A stretch of 64,000 nucleotides of DNA from Castor canadensis (lineage: Eukaryota > Chordata > Mammalia > Rodentia > Castoridae): positions 20,578,353 to 20,642,352 of the forward strand of contig NC_133387.1 in assembly GCF_047511655.1 (NCBI RefSeq), read 5' to 3'. Position 1 is the first letter of the stretch. Every line of letters starts with the position of its first letter. The notes under the pieces are model-generated. The model saw nothing but the letters and a program-made list of their open reading frames with translations. It made no database searches and was not told where the DNA came from. A program made the translations under genes and the position numbers. Below are positions 1-11,215 of the stretch, piece by piece.

Positions 1-393
1 GTTGCCCTGGAAGGAAGAAGGGATGGATCTCTTGGCATGCATTTTGGTGGCCACAGAGTCTATGCTTTCATGCTTTCATGTTTCCATCACTATGAGAGCA
101 GGGATTTCTGTAGATTTTCTGAGAGTGGAGCATAGCATCCTGCACCAATCCCTACCTGGGAACCCAGAAGGAGCTCCCATCCATACCAAAACAGAAATGT
201 AGAAGAGCTGTGTGGAGGGTCCTGTGACTGCTCAGCTTGCCTCTGCACCCCAGGCCTGACTGGCTCCCCCAAAGTCATACCACATGTCTGAAGAGGGACA
301 AATCATTAAAGGTCCTGGATTCAAAACAAAGTCAGTATATATAGTAAGAAGCTGCTCAAAGACTCCTCCTGTAGGGCCAGAAAAGCCTCACAT

Positions 394-766
394 TGTTGCA
401 GGAGTTTGCTGAGATACGGGACTCCTGAGGCAATTAGCAGGAAGCAATATTTTATTGTGCCAGCACAGACTCAGCAGACTCATCCAAAGGCTGAGCCCCC
501 AAAAACAAAGGGGTCTCACCTTATATACCCTTGCAAGCAGGTTACAGAAGCAAAAAGCAAGGTCTAATCCATATATGGTTATATTTAATTTTATTGGGTA
601 CTTTACCCTAGTGCTATGTGACTTTCCCCTCCCTGGTGCTACGTGACCTTCCTCATGTTCAGATTTCTCAGGTTTTATCTCTCTGCTATGCCATCTCTAC
701 CTCCCTGCTACTTTCTCAGGACTCAGGCCTAGTCTGTTTTCTTCTGATCATCCTCCCTGTTACAAC
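394..766 (-). mobile_element. Solo LTR of an endogenous retrovirus
   Basis: Read on the minus strand, it has a TATATAAGG promoter box (519-527) and about 65 bp further an AATAAA signal (451-456). A U5-like end follows, closing with ...CCTGCAACA. The order U3-TATA-poly(A)-U5 and the TG/CA ends support an LTR. No internal retroviral coding sequence adjoins. The start boundary at 766 is approximate and no target-site duplication is clear. Confidence 0.65.
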
Positions 767-1237
767 ATGACTCTGGGTTGATCTGTAAGGGGGACAGTGT
801 CTAGGGGTACAGCCAGCACAGCTCTCTGGCACTCTAAGGGCCTTTCCCATTTTAAGGGATAGGGATGTGTGCTCCAAGAGACACAGTTTACAGTACACAG
901 GGTGAAGGAGTTGGAAGTCAATTGAGTGCATTCCACATATCAATAAGTTTACGTATTTCATTTTGCTGAATTTTCAGAGTTGAATAGATGAAGACACCAG
1001 AGCTGAAGATGTGACAATTCACATCAGTCTCAATAGCTAAGACTAAACAGACTCAGGATTTAAAGCCAGATCCACCTGATCTCAAAATATCTACTTTTCC
1101 CATAACTCATAACAGTCTTTGCCATCTTTAGGGTTTCCCATTAGAATGAAATTTCAATTTACCTTTATGGGCGAACTTCACAAGCTTTAATCTTAAGTTA
1201 AAGCTTGATAGAAAGACTCCCCAAAATCATTTCTAAT

Positions 1238-1378
1238 TGATGGGTATGTGAGGTGATGGATATGCTAATTAATTAGCTTGACTTAATCAGTCCACAATGT
1301 AAATGCATATCAAAACATCACATTGTACCCCTAAACATATGTAATTATTGTTTGTCAATTAAAAATTAAATTGAATTT
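1238..1378 (+). mobile_element. Ancient L1 3' end
   Basis: Carries the typical old-L1 3' UTR string: a GTGATGGATATGCTAAT run, then AAAACATCACATTGTACCCC and a terminal AATTAAAAATTAAA tail. Confidence 0.6.
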
Positions 1379-1424
1379 AAAAGTCATTTTCATGAATACA
1401 CAACTCAATTGAAATTGTATTATT

Positions 1425-1509
1425 ATTTTTTTGGCAGTACTGGGGTTTGAACTTAGGGCCTTACACTTGCTAGACAGGTATTCTACCTCTTGAGCTACTC
1501 CACCAGTCC
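1425..1509 (-). mobile_element. ID-type SINE
   Basis: A T-run followed by ACTGGGGTTTGAACTTAGGG, GCTAGACAGG and TTGAGCTACTCCACCAG. This is the reverse complement of a tRNA-derived SINE with A-box (TGGCTCAAG) and B-box (GAGTTCAAAC). Confidence 0.8.
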
Positions 1510-1555
1510 AAAATTCAATGCAAAGTTTATGCATTGAATAAAATTATGCAAAGTT

Positions 1556-1570
<15 letters not shown>

Positions 1571-1587
<17 letters not shown>

Positions 1588-2605
1588 TTTTTTTTCATTT
1601 TTCTTTTATTATTCATATGTGCATACAAGGCTTGGTTCATTTCTCCCCCCTGCACCCACCCCCTCCCTTACCACCCACTCCACCCCCTCCCGCTCCCCCC
1701 CTCAATACCCAGCAGAAACTATTTTGCCCTTATTTCTAATTTTGTTGTAGAGAGAGTATAAGCAATAATAGGAAGGAACAAGGGGTTTTGCTGGTTGAGA
1801 TAAGGATAGCTATACAGGGCATTGACTCACATTGATTTCCTGTGTGTGGGTGTTACCTTCTAGGTTAATTCTTTTTGATCTAACCTTTTCTCTAGTTCCT
1901 GGTCCCCTTTTCCTATTGGCCTCAGTTGCTTTAAGGTATCTGCTTTAGTTTCTCTGCGTTAAGGCAACAAATGCTAGCTAGTTTTTTAGGTGTCTTACCT
2001 ATCCTCACCCCTCCCTTGTGTGCTCTCGCTTTTATCATGTGCTCATAGTCCAATCCCCTTGTTGTGTTTGCCCTTGATTTAATGTCCACATATGAGGGAG
2101 AACATACGATTTTTGGTCTTTTGAGCCAGGCTAACCTCACTCAGAATGATGTTCTCCAATTCCATCCATTTACCAGCGAATGATAACATTTCGTTCTTCT
2201 TCATGGCTGCATAAAATTCCATTGTGTATAGATACCACATTTTCTTAATCCATTCGTCAGTGCTGGGGCATCTTGGCTGTTTCCATAACTTGGCTATTGT
2301 GAATAGTGCCGCAATAAACATGGATGTGCAGGTGCCTCTGGAGTAACAGTCTTTTGGGTATATCCCCAAGAGTGGTATTGCTGGATCAAATGGTAGATCG
2401 ATGTCCAGCTTTTTAAGTAGCCTCCAAATTTTTTTCCAGAGTGGTTGTACTAGTCTACATTCCCACCAACAGTGTAAGAGGGTTCCTTTTTCCCCCGCAT
2501 CCTCGCCAACACCTGTTGGTGGTGGTGTTGCTGATGATGGCTATTCTAACAGGGGTGAGGTGGAATCTTAGTGTGGTTTTTTCTTAGTGTGGTTTTTTCT
2601 TAGTG
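1571..2605 (-). mobile_element. 5'-truncated L1 insertion with target-site duplication
   Basis: The poly(T) at the left is the element's A-tail. It is followed by a C-rich 3' UTR and the C-terminal part of ORF2, which on the minus strand reads FIAALFTIAKLWKQPRCPST and KWMELENIILSEVSLAQ. The element is truncated at about 1.03 kb. A direct repeat of about 24 bp beginning TGCAAAGTTTTTTC is present at 1547-1570 and 2606-2629. It landed in the pre-existing T-run (A-tail) of the SINE at 2630-2720. Only a short ORF2 fragment is present, so it cannot move by itself. Confidence 0.92.
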
Positions 2606-2607
2606 TG
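2567..2607 (+). repeat. 16-bp tandem microrepeat at the L1 5' junction
   Basis: The unit CTTAGTGTGGTTTTTT occurs at 2567-2582 and 2583-2598, with a partial third copy at 2599-2607 running into the target-site duplication. The first unit is L1 sequence. The others look like a slippage product made while joining the 5' end. Confidence 0.8.
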
Positions 2608-2629
2608 CAAAGTTTTTTCTTTTCTTTTC

Positions 2630-2720
2630 TTTTTTTTTTTTTTGCAAGATGAGGTTTGAACTCAGGGCCTCATGCTCACTAGACCGGCACTCTTATCTCC
2701 TGAGCCATTCTGCCAGACAC
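2630..2720 (-). mobile_element. ID-type SINE split from its T-run by an L1
   Basis: GGTTTGAACTCAGGGCCTC, CTAGACCGGC and CTGAGCCATTCTGCCAG match the reverse-oriented ID SINE. Its A-tail (T-run) served as the target for the L1 insertion immediately to the left. Confidence 0.75.
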
Positions 2721-5240
2721 AATTGAAATCATCAATCTGCCCATTGCTCAAAACAACTGCACACACCCTGCCTGTTTCGATCTCTGGCTTTTGTTATATC
2801 CTGAGCATGTTCAAAGTGTACAAATAAGCATGACATCTGATAGATAAAGAGGAAACACTCTCTGAGATCCCAATGGTCCTGGTCTTACCAGGCCCCAGGC
2901 CCAGAGCACTTGCATACCGAGCCCTAGGGCAATATGCTCAAATTGTGCTGAATACATTCAAACATTGTCCTTCACCATTTGGAGAGCCAAAATAAGTCAA
3001 TATGCGTAATGATTTTCACAAAATGTAGCATCTATTAAACACAATTTGTAGTAGGCCATAGTTGTACACTAGTCCCCTGCACTAGGCCCCAGCAGACCAG
3101 ACCAAAGCAGCATGGGGTCGCTCTTCCCAGCTGCTATGTAACCAAACTGAACACTAAAATGTTCAGTTTTAAAAAACACAGATTTTTTAAAGCAAGCAAA
3201 CAAACAAACACACGAACAACACCCTCCTCTCCCAAAAAACCCCACAAAAACCAGGAGACTCACAGCAGTCAAAGGGGCGCTGTTTACCTGATGAGCAGCA
3301 CAATAAGGAAGTCCCTCTGTTAAAACCAATAGGGAAAGAATGTTGAAACAAGCAGTCCATTATTGGTTCTGTTTCTGCTTTCCAGGTTTCTTTTTTATCT
3401 ACAAAACCAAACTCATCAGAACACTCAAAGTGTTCTAGGAATAATATAAAATTCTAAGAATAATATAATTCTAGGAATAAAAGAAAAGAAAATTAAGAGT
3501 TTTAAATTCTTTATAATTTAGTCTTTCCTTTGACAAATCACAGCAAATGAACCTCATTCCCTCCCTCCCAAAGCCCACTTCATTCACTGAGTTCATGAAC
3601 TGCCCCCCTGCGAGTAAAAGACCAAAAAGAAAGAAAAAACATTGATTAACAAGAAAGAAAAGGGGTCTCTTAATCATTACCGACCTGCTCTTGGAAGTCA
3701 GCACCAAGTGTCTGAGGTGGGCTGTATTAATGCTTTCTCTCCAGAAAGAGACTTCCTAGCTGACACATGGCGTTTTTGTTCTTGCATTTCAAATTTGATC
3801 TTCCCAAATGACATCTGAGTCTATAAGGAGAATAATTGCAAATGGAAGAAAGCCACTGGGCTCTGGACTCTGGGTTCTTTTATCATTTTGTCTGCAGCTC
3901 ATGGTTATAGGTACCACTATGCCGGCTGGCCTACTGTCTGAGCTGTTGGGAAGAGTAAAACTGTCTGCAAAAACGAAGCAAGGCATTAACACCAAATGTG
4001 AATGAGTGTCTGGTTTCTGGAAAGGGAAAAGCCATCACATAGGCCTCAAAAGGAGCTCTCCCTTTGGCTGGACCATTCTGGGTCAACCTTGGCCAAATGA
4101 TCACCCTGAACTCCCTTCTAATGATAAAGTGACCCCACACACAGTGGCACATCGTGACCTCATTTTCCAGGACTGCAATAGTTGTGGCATGTAGTTTAAC
4201 TTCTCAAAACTTCTGTGAAAAGCATTCCTCTGAGGCCTCTGGCCAAGGACTGTGTCTGCCTCCTCCAGGTCCCCACAGTGCTACCTGGCATATTGTTCAT
4301 TCCATATTAATGACAAAAAATAAAAATGATGCTGACACCAGCCAACCAGGGAGTTAGAGAAAGAAACTTCCAAATTCTCTTGATGCATCCGCAAATAACA
4401 AGTTAAAGACAATCATTGAAAACTTAGATGGAAAAATTCACCAGCCATGTGTACAGCCATTAAGAATCTTAACCAGATGGAAGGCAGAAAAAACTCAGCA
4501 GCAAAGCACCTCTTCTCCTCTCCCAGCTACTTGGAACAGCGAAGTTCACAGCCAATTGAAGTATATATTGTACAACCAACCAGTGCCAGAGGCTTCAGGT
4601 TCCTATAATTAGCGGCCAAGGGGAGTTGGCTCAGATTTATAGATTTTCCTATAATGAGATCATTACTTTATACACTTATCCAATTCTGCATGAAGAGTTT
4701 CTTTATAGTCCCTTTATGACTTTCTACAAGTTTGCATGGCATAGGAAGCAAGAAGCTTATAGAAATAAAACTTGGGCTCTAGATGCCCAAAGACTAAACA
4801 AAGCTGTGAGAACTCAGGAGCTCTGGGTATAAATCAGGCTCTTGACATGTCCACTTTTTTTTTTTTTGAGTTTTTAAAAACTTTTTTGCCATGGCTATTT
4901 TTTTCAAGTTGTGAATTTTGTGCCTCAGATGTTCTCTTTTAATTAGAAAGAAGAGCATTAGTGTATTCCCCAGGACTATTGAGAGAGTTCAAATGTTAAG
5001 AGATTTAAAAATATGAGGCAGACATAAACTACAGATGCAACCTGAAAGGTTTTTTTATTTGAGAAACCCAAGATACAACAGGTAATATGTACAGAGCACA
5101 CATGACCAGGATGTAGTGAAGATGTTGGTGACATAGCAGTGAACAGAAAAGATGAAGTCTTGGTCCTTAAGGAGCTTGCATTCAAGTCAGAGGAGACAGA
5201 AAACAAACATTAATATAATATACTTACAATAATTTCAGAT
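2721..5240. other. Intergenic, no gene recognised
   Basis: Mostly single-copy-looking AT-rich sequence. Short ORFs here (up to about 86 codons) have no recognisable motif, and no splice-flanked exon was convincing. Confidence 0.5.
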
Positions 5241-5255
5241 ATTGGAAAGAGCTCT

Positions 5256-5684
5256 TTTTGGCAATACTAGGGTTTGAACTCAGGGCTTTGCACAGGTACA
5301 CTCTATTGATTGAGTCATGCCTCCACCCCTTTTTTCCCTGGTTAGTTGGAGAAAAAGTCTCACTTTTTGCGCAGGCTAGCTTGAACCATGATCCTCCTAT
5401 TTTAGGAGGATGAGAGGACACACCCCCCTTCACCCTCCCCAGCTTTTTCCCATTGAGATGGGGAATCATAAACTGTTTTTTGCCCCAGCTAGCCTGAAAC
5501 CATGATCCTCCCCTTCTCAGCCTCCTGAATAGTAGGATGACTGGCATGCATCACCACATGCAGTTATTGGATGTGGAGTCTCTCTAACTTTTTGCCCTGG
5601 GCTAGCCTGGGACCCAATTCTCCCAGTCTCAGCCTTCCAAGTAGCTTGGATTACAGGAGTGAGCCACTTGTGCCTGGCTGAAAA
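5256..5684 (-). mobile_element. Compound SINE: ID unit plus two B1-like units
   Basis: In reverse orientation there is an ID-like unit (GGGTTTGAACTCAGGGC), then two B1-like units. Each has CTAGCTTGAACC/CTAGCCTGAAACC-type and GATTACAGGAGTGAGCCAC-type segments. Similar bases flank it (GAAAGAGCTC left, GAAAAGAACTC right), a likely decayed target-site duplication. This is longer than the usual dimer. Confidence 0.7.
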
Positions 5685-5785
5685 GAACTCAAAAATAACA
5701 AAGAGTGAGGGGGAAGAGAGAGATGGAATAGGGAGGATACTGCTATTTCAAACAGAGTAACTAACTACTGTCCCCTTAACAGTTA

Positions 5786-5876
5786 AGCTTGAGGTGTATC
5801 TCAGTAGTGGAGCACATGTGTACCAAGCATGAGGCCCTGGGTTCCATCCTCAACACCACAAAAAATAAAATAAAAT
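5786..5876 (+). mobile_element. ID SINE
   Basis: GCTTGAGGTGTATCTCAGTA, CCAAGCATGAGGCCCTGGGT and an A-rich tail (AAAAATAAAATAAAA) are typical of an older rodent ID element with tRNA-like A and B boxes. Confidence 0.75.
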
Positions 5877-6116
5877 TGGCATTTGAGCAGAATCTGAATG
5901 AAGTAAGGAAGTGAGAAATGTAGACATGAGTCAGGAGCACTCTAAGCAAAGGGAAGAGCAAAAAGCAAAGGTTTACTCATTCTTCAGTCTCATAATCAGA
6001 AAAGGGACAGAGATTTGCCTCCTCAAGTCAAGGCTGAAAAAGGGGGACCTGGACAAGTTCATAGTTTCAGAAGTCTACACAGGATTAGAGTGAAGACCTG
6101 GGAGGTCTAGCCCAAA

Positions 6117-6475
6117 TGCTATGGTCTGAATGTCAGGGTCACCACCCAAATTCATATGCTGAAATCCCAACCCCTGAGGCCATAGTACTAAGAGGTGGGA
6201 TGTTGGGAGGTGATGAGATCATGAGAGCTGAGTCTTAATGAGTGGGATTAGTGCCCTTATAAAATAGACCTCAGAGTGCTTTTTGTTCCTTCTTCCATGG
6301 AAGGCACAGTGAGAGTCACCTTCTATGATAAGGCAGGCATTCACAAAACACCAAATCTGCCAGCACCTTGATCTTGGACTTCCAGTCTTCAGTACTGTGA
6401 GCAATAAATTTATGTTGTTTTATAAGCCACCCAATCTATGGTATATTTTCATAGCAGCCCAAACTGACCAAGTCA
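6117..6475 (+). mobile_element. MaLR (MLT1-type) LTR
   Basis: Opens TGCTATGGTCTGAATGT and contains CCAACCCCTGAGGCC, GGTGGGATGTTGGGAGGTGA and GTGCCCTTATAAAA. It ends near CCCAAACTGACCAAGTCA, the standard layout of MLT1 LTRs, about 360 bp. Confidence 0.8.
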
Positions 6476-6984
6476 GCCATCCAAAAACCTGAGACTGGGC
6501 TGAACCTTGCATGGTTTGCTCTGACCTTCATTTCTCAGCCCCTAAAGATTCTTCTACTTTTCTCTATAAAATGAAGATCAGACTATGTGTGCCTCAGAAA
6601 ACTTTGGAAGCCACCTTATTTCTACAAAGCAACACCATTCTCCACCTGCCCCCTGCTGAGAGTGGGCAGCAAACAAATCAAAGCCAGGTCCCTGCACTTG
6701 ATTCACAAAGTGCCCATTAGCCTCTCACTAAATATTATTTCTTTAAAAAGCTTTAGCTAAATTATAAGCCACTTTACAGTCTGAACACACCCCACTGTAG
6801 CAACTACATTATACTTCACTATGAAATGTTTTGAGGTTTCTTGGTTTGGGAATAGGTAAAAAAATTACAGTCCATTATTATCATAAATTTCTTTTCATTA
6901 CTCTTTGTTAAACTTCTTAGCTCTAACCAAAATAATTCTTACTCTGCTGACTGTTTACAACCTTTGGATATAAGGAGATGGTCC

Positions 6985-7220
6985 CCGAGTTCCTGCACAT
7001 CATCATTTACTGGGCTCTACCTATTCAGCTCTTTTAATCTTTCTTCATAAATCAAGTTGTCCTTCTCCATCATTCTTGTTGTTTTCCCCAAACACTCAGC
7101 CCATTTGTCTGTACCTGGCTGGTAATTAGGTGCTCCGAGCTGAGCACAGCCTTCCAGGTGGGGTCTCGGCAGAGTCATCTGTTGCTCCAAGTGTTGCTGA
7201 GTAGATCCATTTCCATTTCC
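6985..7220 (-). mobile_element. Possible ancient CR1/L3 LINE fragment
   Basis: CTTTTAATCTTTCTTCATAA, CCTTCTCCATCATTCTTGTT and CTTCCAGGTGGGGTCTCGGC resemble, in order, the 3' part of CR1/L3-like LINEs. The match is weak and old. Confidence 0.35.
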
Positions 7221-7899
7221 TCCTGGGTCCCACATTTCACTTCAGACAGAGCCAAGCCAAAGACAGCACAGAGGAGAACAACAAAGATTACCCAAACCCA
7301 GAAAATGCGGCCTGGGAGGAAGAGACAAAGCTGGGCCGTGTTCCATTTAGGGCCCACAACAGTCACAGGAAAACATGGTATGAAAAGGGTAGGGATTAAT
7401 TTTCTTCCCCATCTCAGTGATAATGATGACAGGTCTTATGCCACAGTTGAGACATTTTATGTTATAAAAACCTGCATGGGGCCAGACTTGAAGGACTTAC
7501 TTCTCTCCTGGAAGTCACTAGAAGTCTCCTCTACCATGAGGTAACAAAGTAGAGACTCTCACCTCACGAGTATGCTGAGGCTACAACCCAGCAACATGCT
7601 CTTTCTTGCCCACATTTTCTCTGTCCCCCACATGCTCCTCTCCCCCAAGGAGCACTTTCCTAGCTCCCCAGTCAGAGTGATCTATAATTAATTTGTTTTC
7701 TCATTAGCAGTTTCATGGAAGAAGAGAAAGCTACTCCAGCAGATAGCTTGAAGGGCTTCCTATGAATCAGTCACACCTCTCTGGTGATTTTGCTAGCTCA
7801 GTTTGTGTTCTTAGTAGATGCAAACTCCAGCCACATATATAGCATTTGTCATAGAGTAGGCATCTGATAGACACAGAGATAGTGAAAACAGTGGATTGG

Positions 7900-8010
7900 T
7901 ATGTTTCTAAACTAGAATGCCCTGGGTTTTCTGCCAGGAGCTCATATCAGCTATGGAATTTGGGGTAAGTTACTTAACCACCCTGTGCCTCAGTTTCCCC
8001 ATGTATAAGA
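7900..8010 (+). repeat. MIR fragment
   Basis: Contains GTAAGTTACTTAACCACCC and TGTGCCTCAGTTTCCCCATG, the diagnostic MIR core and 3' part. Confidence 0.7.
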
Positions 8011-9120
8011 TATCTCATTAGTGGTTTGTCAAATGTAGGTGAGAGGCCATAGCAAAGCTTCTGTTCTATATGAAGCATTTATGCCATATTAGTTTTTGTT
8101 CCCTGGAGGGAAAACCCATCATGACAGCTGGCTGTGGTAGACCTCACAATCTCTCATGCTTACAAAATTTCTGTAATCATCTCTACATAGGAAAAGTTAG
8201 TGTTTGGAGAAATAAATTCAAAGAATGCAGTTAGTCTCAACCATTAGCAAGACCATGTAGAAGTTCATAACCTAGTTTTGATCTGCAATTTGGAGGAAAA
8301 ATTTTCCAAATACTTGAGGGATCATTTCTCCCCTTGATTTGATGTTGGAATTTAACTCCCATTAACCATAACAGGCATAATGAGTCAGCAGCCAGGGGAA
8401 ACATACCCTCTAGTGCTTAATGAACACAAAATAAAACATTTCCTTTTATCTTCAACATCTACCAGAGTAATTTGAATAATGATATTCATATTCATGATGC
8501 ATAAGACCCTTCCATCAGCTCAGTATTGTCACTAAGGCTCCTACAGAATTCCAATAAGTACACAGATATCTTTCTGATGAATGTGGTGGCATGGCATGTA
8601 CTGCTACAGATGAAGCCTGGGGTCCTAGGTCAGTGAAGCACATGTAAAGCAAAAGACATTCCACCGAGGCTGCATCTTGTTCCTCAAACCAGGGAAACTG
8701 GTTGACCTTGAAGTGGTAACCTCCAAAAAGGGCACAAATCACCTTTAACAGAGCAGTGACATGACACCCTGATTGGATGAGAGGGGTCAGTGGCAATAAC
8801 GAAGGCCATTCCCCTGAAATGAGGTTTTGCAATTTGCCCAGCTGGGACTAGACAAGATAGTTTAGAAGTCTGAAAAGGAGAAGATGGTGAATTGAGAGGG
8901 TTCAAGCTATATTCTAATCCAAGATTAAATATGAGAAAACATCAACAGGAAGCCATCTGTCTCCCCCATCATATCTGTGTGTTTCTTGAGGCAAAAGATA
9001 ATGTCTTAAGAACATTTCTGTTCTGTCTCTTAACAAAGAGCTTGGTACTTAGAGGGAACGGTATGAAGCACTTGCCATGGCCAGCCCCTGGGCAAAGTAT
9101 TCTATATCATATCATCTTAT
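8011..9120. other. Intergenic, no gene recognised
   Basis: No repeat or exon recognised. The longest ORFs (105-109 codons) lack protein motifs and have no splice support. Confidence 0.5.
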
Positions 9121-9179
9121 TCATTCCTCACTACAGGCCTATGAGGGAGGGAAGGGAAATTATTATTCTCCTTTTACAG

Positions 9180-9415
9180 ACTAAGAACCTGCATTTGGCT
9201 AAGAGAATTCTAAAATCTTGACCAAGTTCTCCCAGTAAATGTCAGAACTAAGACTTGAACCTGGGTCTGTCTAGTACCATAGCCTGTGATCTGACGACAC
9301 TCAATAAAATGTTTGCTTAACAGCACCAACATTCAAGGTGGGATACACATGGACAAAGCTGTGTGACATTTTCTTATGTCTGTGGGAGCAGACAGCAATA
9401 CAGTCAGGGAGTTAA
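9180..9415 (+). repeat. Left arm of a 236-bp inverted duplication
   Basis: This arm is the reverse complement of 10980-11215 over its whole 236 bp, with 5 mismatches and no gaps (97.9% identity by hand alignment). The MIR-like sequence around 9150-9260 runs on across the arm's outer edge. That suggests this is the original copy. Confidence 0.95.
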
Positions 9416-9871
9416 GTGTAGGGGAGATATGCATGGTTCTACCACAGGGATTGCTGTAAATGGTTTGTGATAAGGATCAGATGGTAAAAATTTTAGGTTT
9501 TGTCTCAACTACTCAACTCCATCATTGTAAGGCAGGCTAGAACATAAAAATAGGCCATGGAACCCCTCAGACCTCATGTGGCTTATTCTCAGCACATTTC
9601 ATGCTAAACTCCTTATCTTAGTCCAATGCTATCCTTTGCTGTGGTAAATTCTAAGACAAAGCCTTGGGGGTGATTCTGCTCTCCATTAACCCTCAGAAAG
9701 AAACACAAATATTAATCACACCCTAGCCTGAACACCCCCTTAGCCCAGGGGTAGCCCAAGAGTAGCCCAAATTCTAGCCCAGGGCCCACCCAAACCTCTC
9801 CCCACTCATCAGTTATTGGTGATTGAAAACTGCCCACAATTTATCCCTTCCACAGGTCAGGGCGACCTTTT

Positions 9872-10360
9872 TATTATTATTATTATTTTATTATTCATAT
9901 GTGCGTACAAGGCTTGGGTCATTTCTTCCCCCTGCCCCCACCCCCTCCCTTACCACCCACTCCGCCCCCTCCCTCTCCCCCCCACCCCCTCAATACCCAG
10001 CAGAAACTATTTTGCCCTTATTTCTAGTTTTGTTGTAGAGAGAGTATAAGCCATAATAGGAAAGAACAAGGGTTTTTGCTGGTTGAGATAAGGATAGCTA
10101 TACAGGGAGTTGACTCACATTAATTTCCTGTGCGTGTGTGTTACCTTCTAGGTTAATTCTTTTTGATCTCACCTTTTCTCTAGTTCCTGGTCCCCTTTTC
10201 CTATTGGCCTCAGTTGCTTTTAAGGTATCTGCTTTAGTTTCTCTGTGTTAAGGGCAACAAATGCTAGCTAATTTTTTAGGTGTCTTACCTATCCTCACCC
10301 CTCCCTGTGTGCTCTTGCTTTTATCATGTGCTCAAAGTCCAATCCCATTGTTGTGTTTGC
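9872..10360 (-). mobile_element. Short 5'-truncated L1 3' end with target-site duplication
   Basis: Same 3' UTR as the elements at 1571 and 60619 (TTATTCATATGTGCGTACAA, CCTCAATACCCAGCAGAAAC, GATAAGGATAGCTATACAGG). The direct repeat AGGGCGACCTTTT is at 9859-9871 and 10361-10373. Only the 3' UTR is present, with no coding sequence. It lies in the spacer of the inverted duplication. Confidence 0.92.
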
Positions 10361-10606
10361 AGGGCGACCTTTTAAAAAACACTTTGTAACAGAGAGCTTC
10401 ATCTCTCTCTACTTCCCACTTCCATTCCACATGGCCCGCCTGACCAGATGGAGCCACTTTTGCTTTTTGCAATGCCTTTCCCTTACCTCTGATAAACTCT
10501 ATTACCTCCCTTACTACATCCTTGTGTTCTGCCTGGATGGTTCCATGTGGGACACAAAGAATTTGAAAATCTTCTGATCAAAGATCATGAGCAATGACAA
10601 CAACTG

Positions 10607-10746
10607 TAGTGCAAAAGCCAGCCACAGATAGTATGTACATAAATGGACTGGCTTGGGTCCAGTAAAACTTTACTTACAAAACCAAACAGTGAACAACTGT
10701 GTACTATCCTCCTCATTCACAGTTTGTCAGCCCCTACTCTACAGGG
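10607..10746 (+). repeat. hAT-type DNA transposon remnant (possible)
   Basis: CCAGTAAAACTTTACTTACA and ACAGTTTGTCAGCCCCTACT match the 3' half of a common mammalian nonautonomous DNA element. A related first-half string (TTTTAGGTTTTGTCTCAACTACTCAACTC in part) lies at 9490-9520. Confidence 0.4.
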
Positions 10747-10979
10747 CCTTATCTTCAAAAATCAATGGTTATATTACATTGGGGAATAAGTAGATGCACA
10801 ATGAATACAGAACAGATTTTGACCCTAAGTAAATCAGGGTCTCAGAAGAAAACAGATGACACACTCTAAAGTCTAATTAAAGAGAATTTATGAGGGAAAT
10901 TCTACAGAAATGTACCCAGGGTTAGGAGAGCTAACAAAGAATGGTGAAACATCCAGGGACTAGCAACAGTAGAAAGCAG

Positions 10980-11215
10980 TTAACTCCCTGACTGTATTGC
11001 TGCCTGCTCCCACAGACATATGAAAATGTCACACAGCTTTGCCCATGTGTATCCCACCTTGAATATTGGTGCTGTTAAGCAAACATTTTATTGAGTGTCG
11101 TCAGATCACAGGCTATGGTACTAGACAGACCCAGGTTCAAGTCTTAGTTCTGACATTTACTGGGAGAACTTGGTCAAGATTTTAGAATTCTCTCAGCCAA
11201 ATGCAGGTTCTTAGT
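10980..11215 (-). repeat. Right arm of a 236-bp inverted duplication
   Basis: Inverted copy of 9180-9415. The flanks on both sides (to 10979 and from 11216) look unrelated to the sequence beyond the left arm. This arm therefore appears to be the inserted copy. The 1564-bp spacer holds an L1 3' end at 9872-10360. Confidence 0.95.

Noticed and set aside
2079-2369. 96-codon minus-strand ORF resembling a protein
   Set aside because: It is the C-terminal piece of L1 ORF2 inside a 5'-truncated L1 insertion and not a host gene.
1402-2730. CAATTGAAAT on both sides of a SINE-L1-SINE block, as if one target-site duplication
   Set aside because: Only 10 bp in AT-rich DNA, and the two SINEs and the L1 each have other boundaries. 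Probably chance.
5224-5547. 107-codon minus-strand ORF
   Set aside because: It is translation of a compound SINE.
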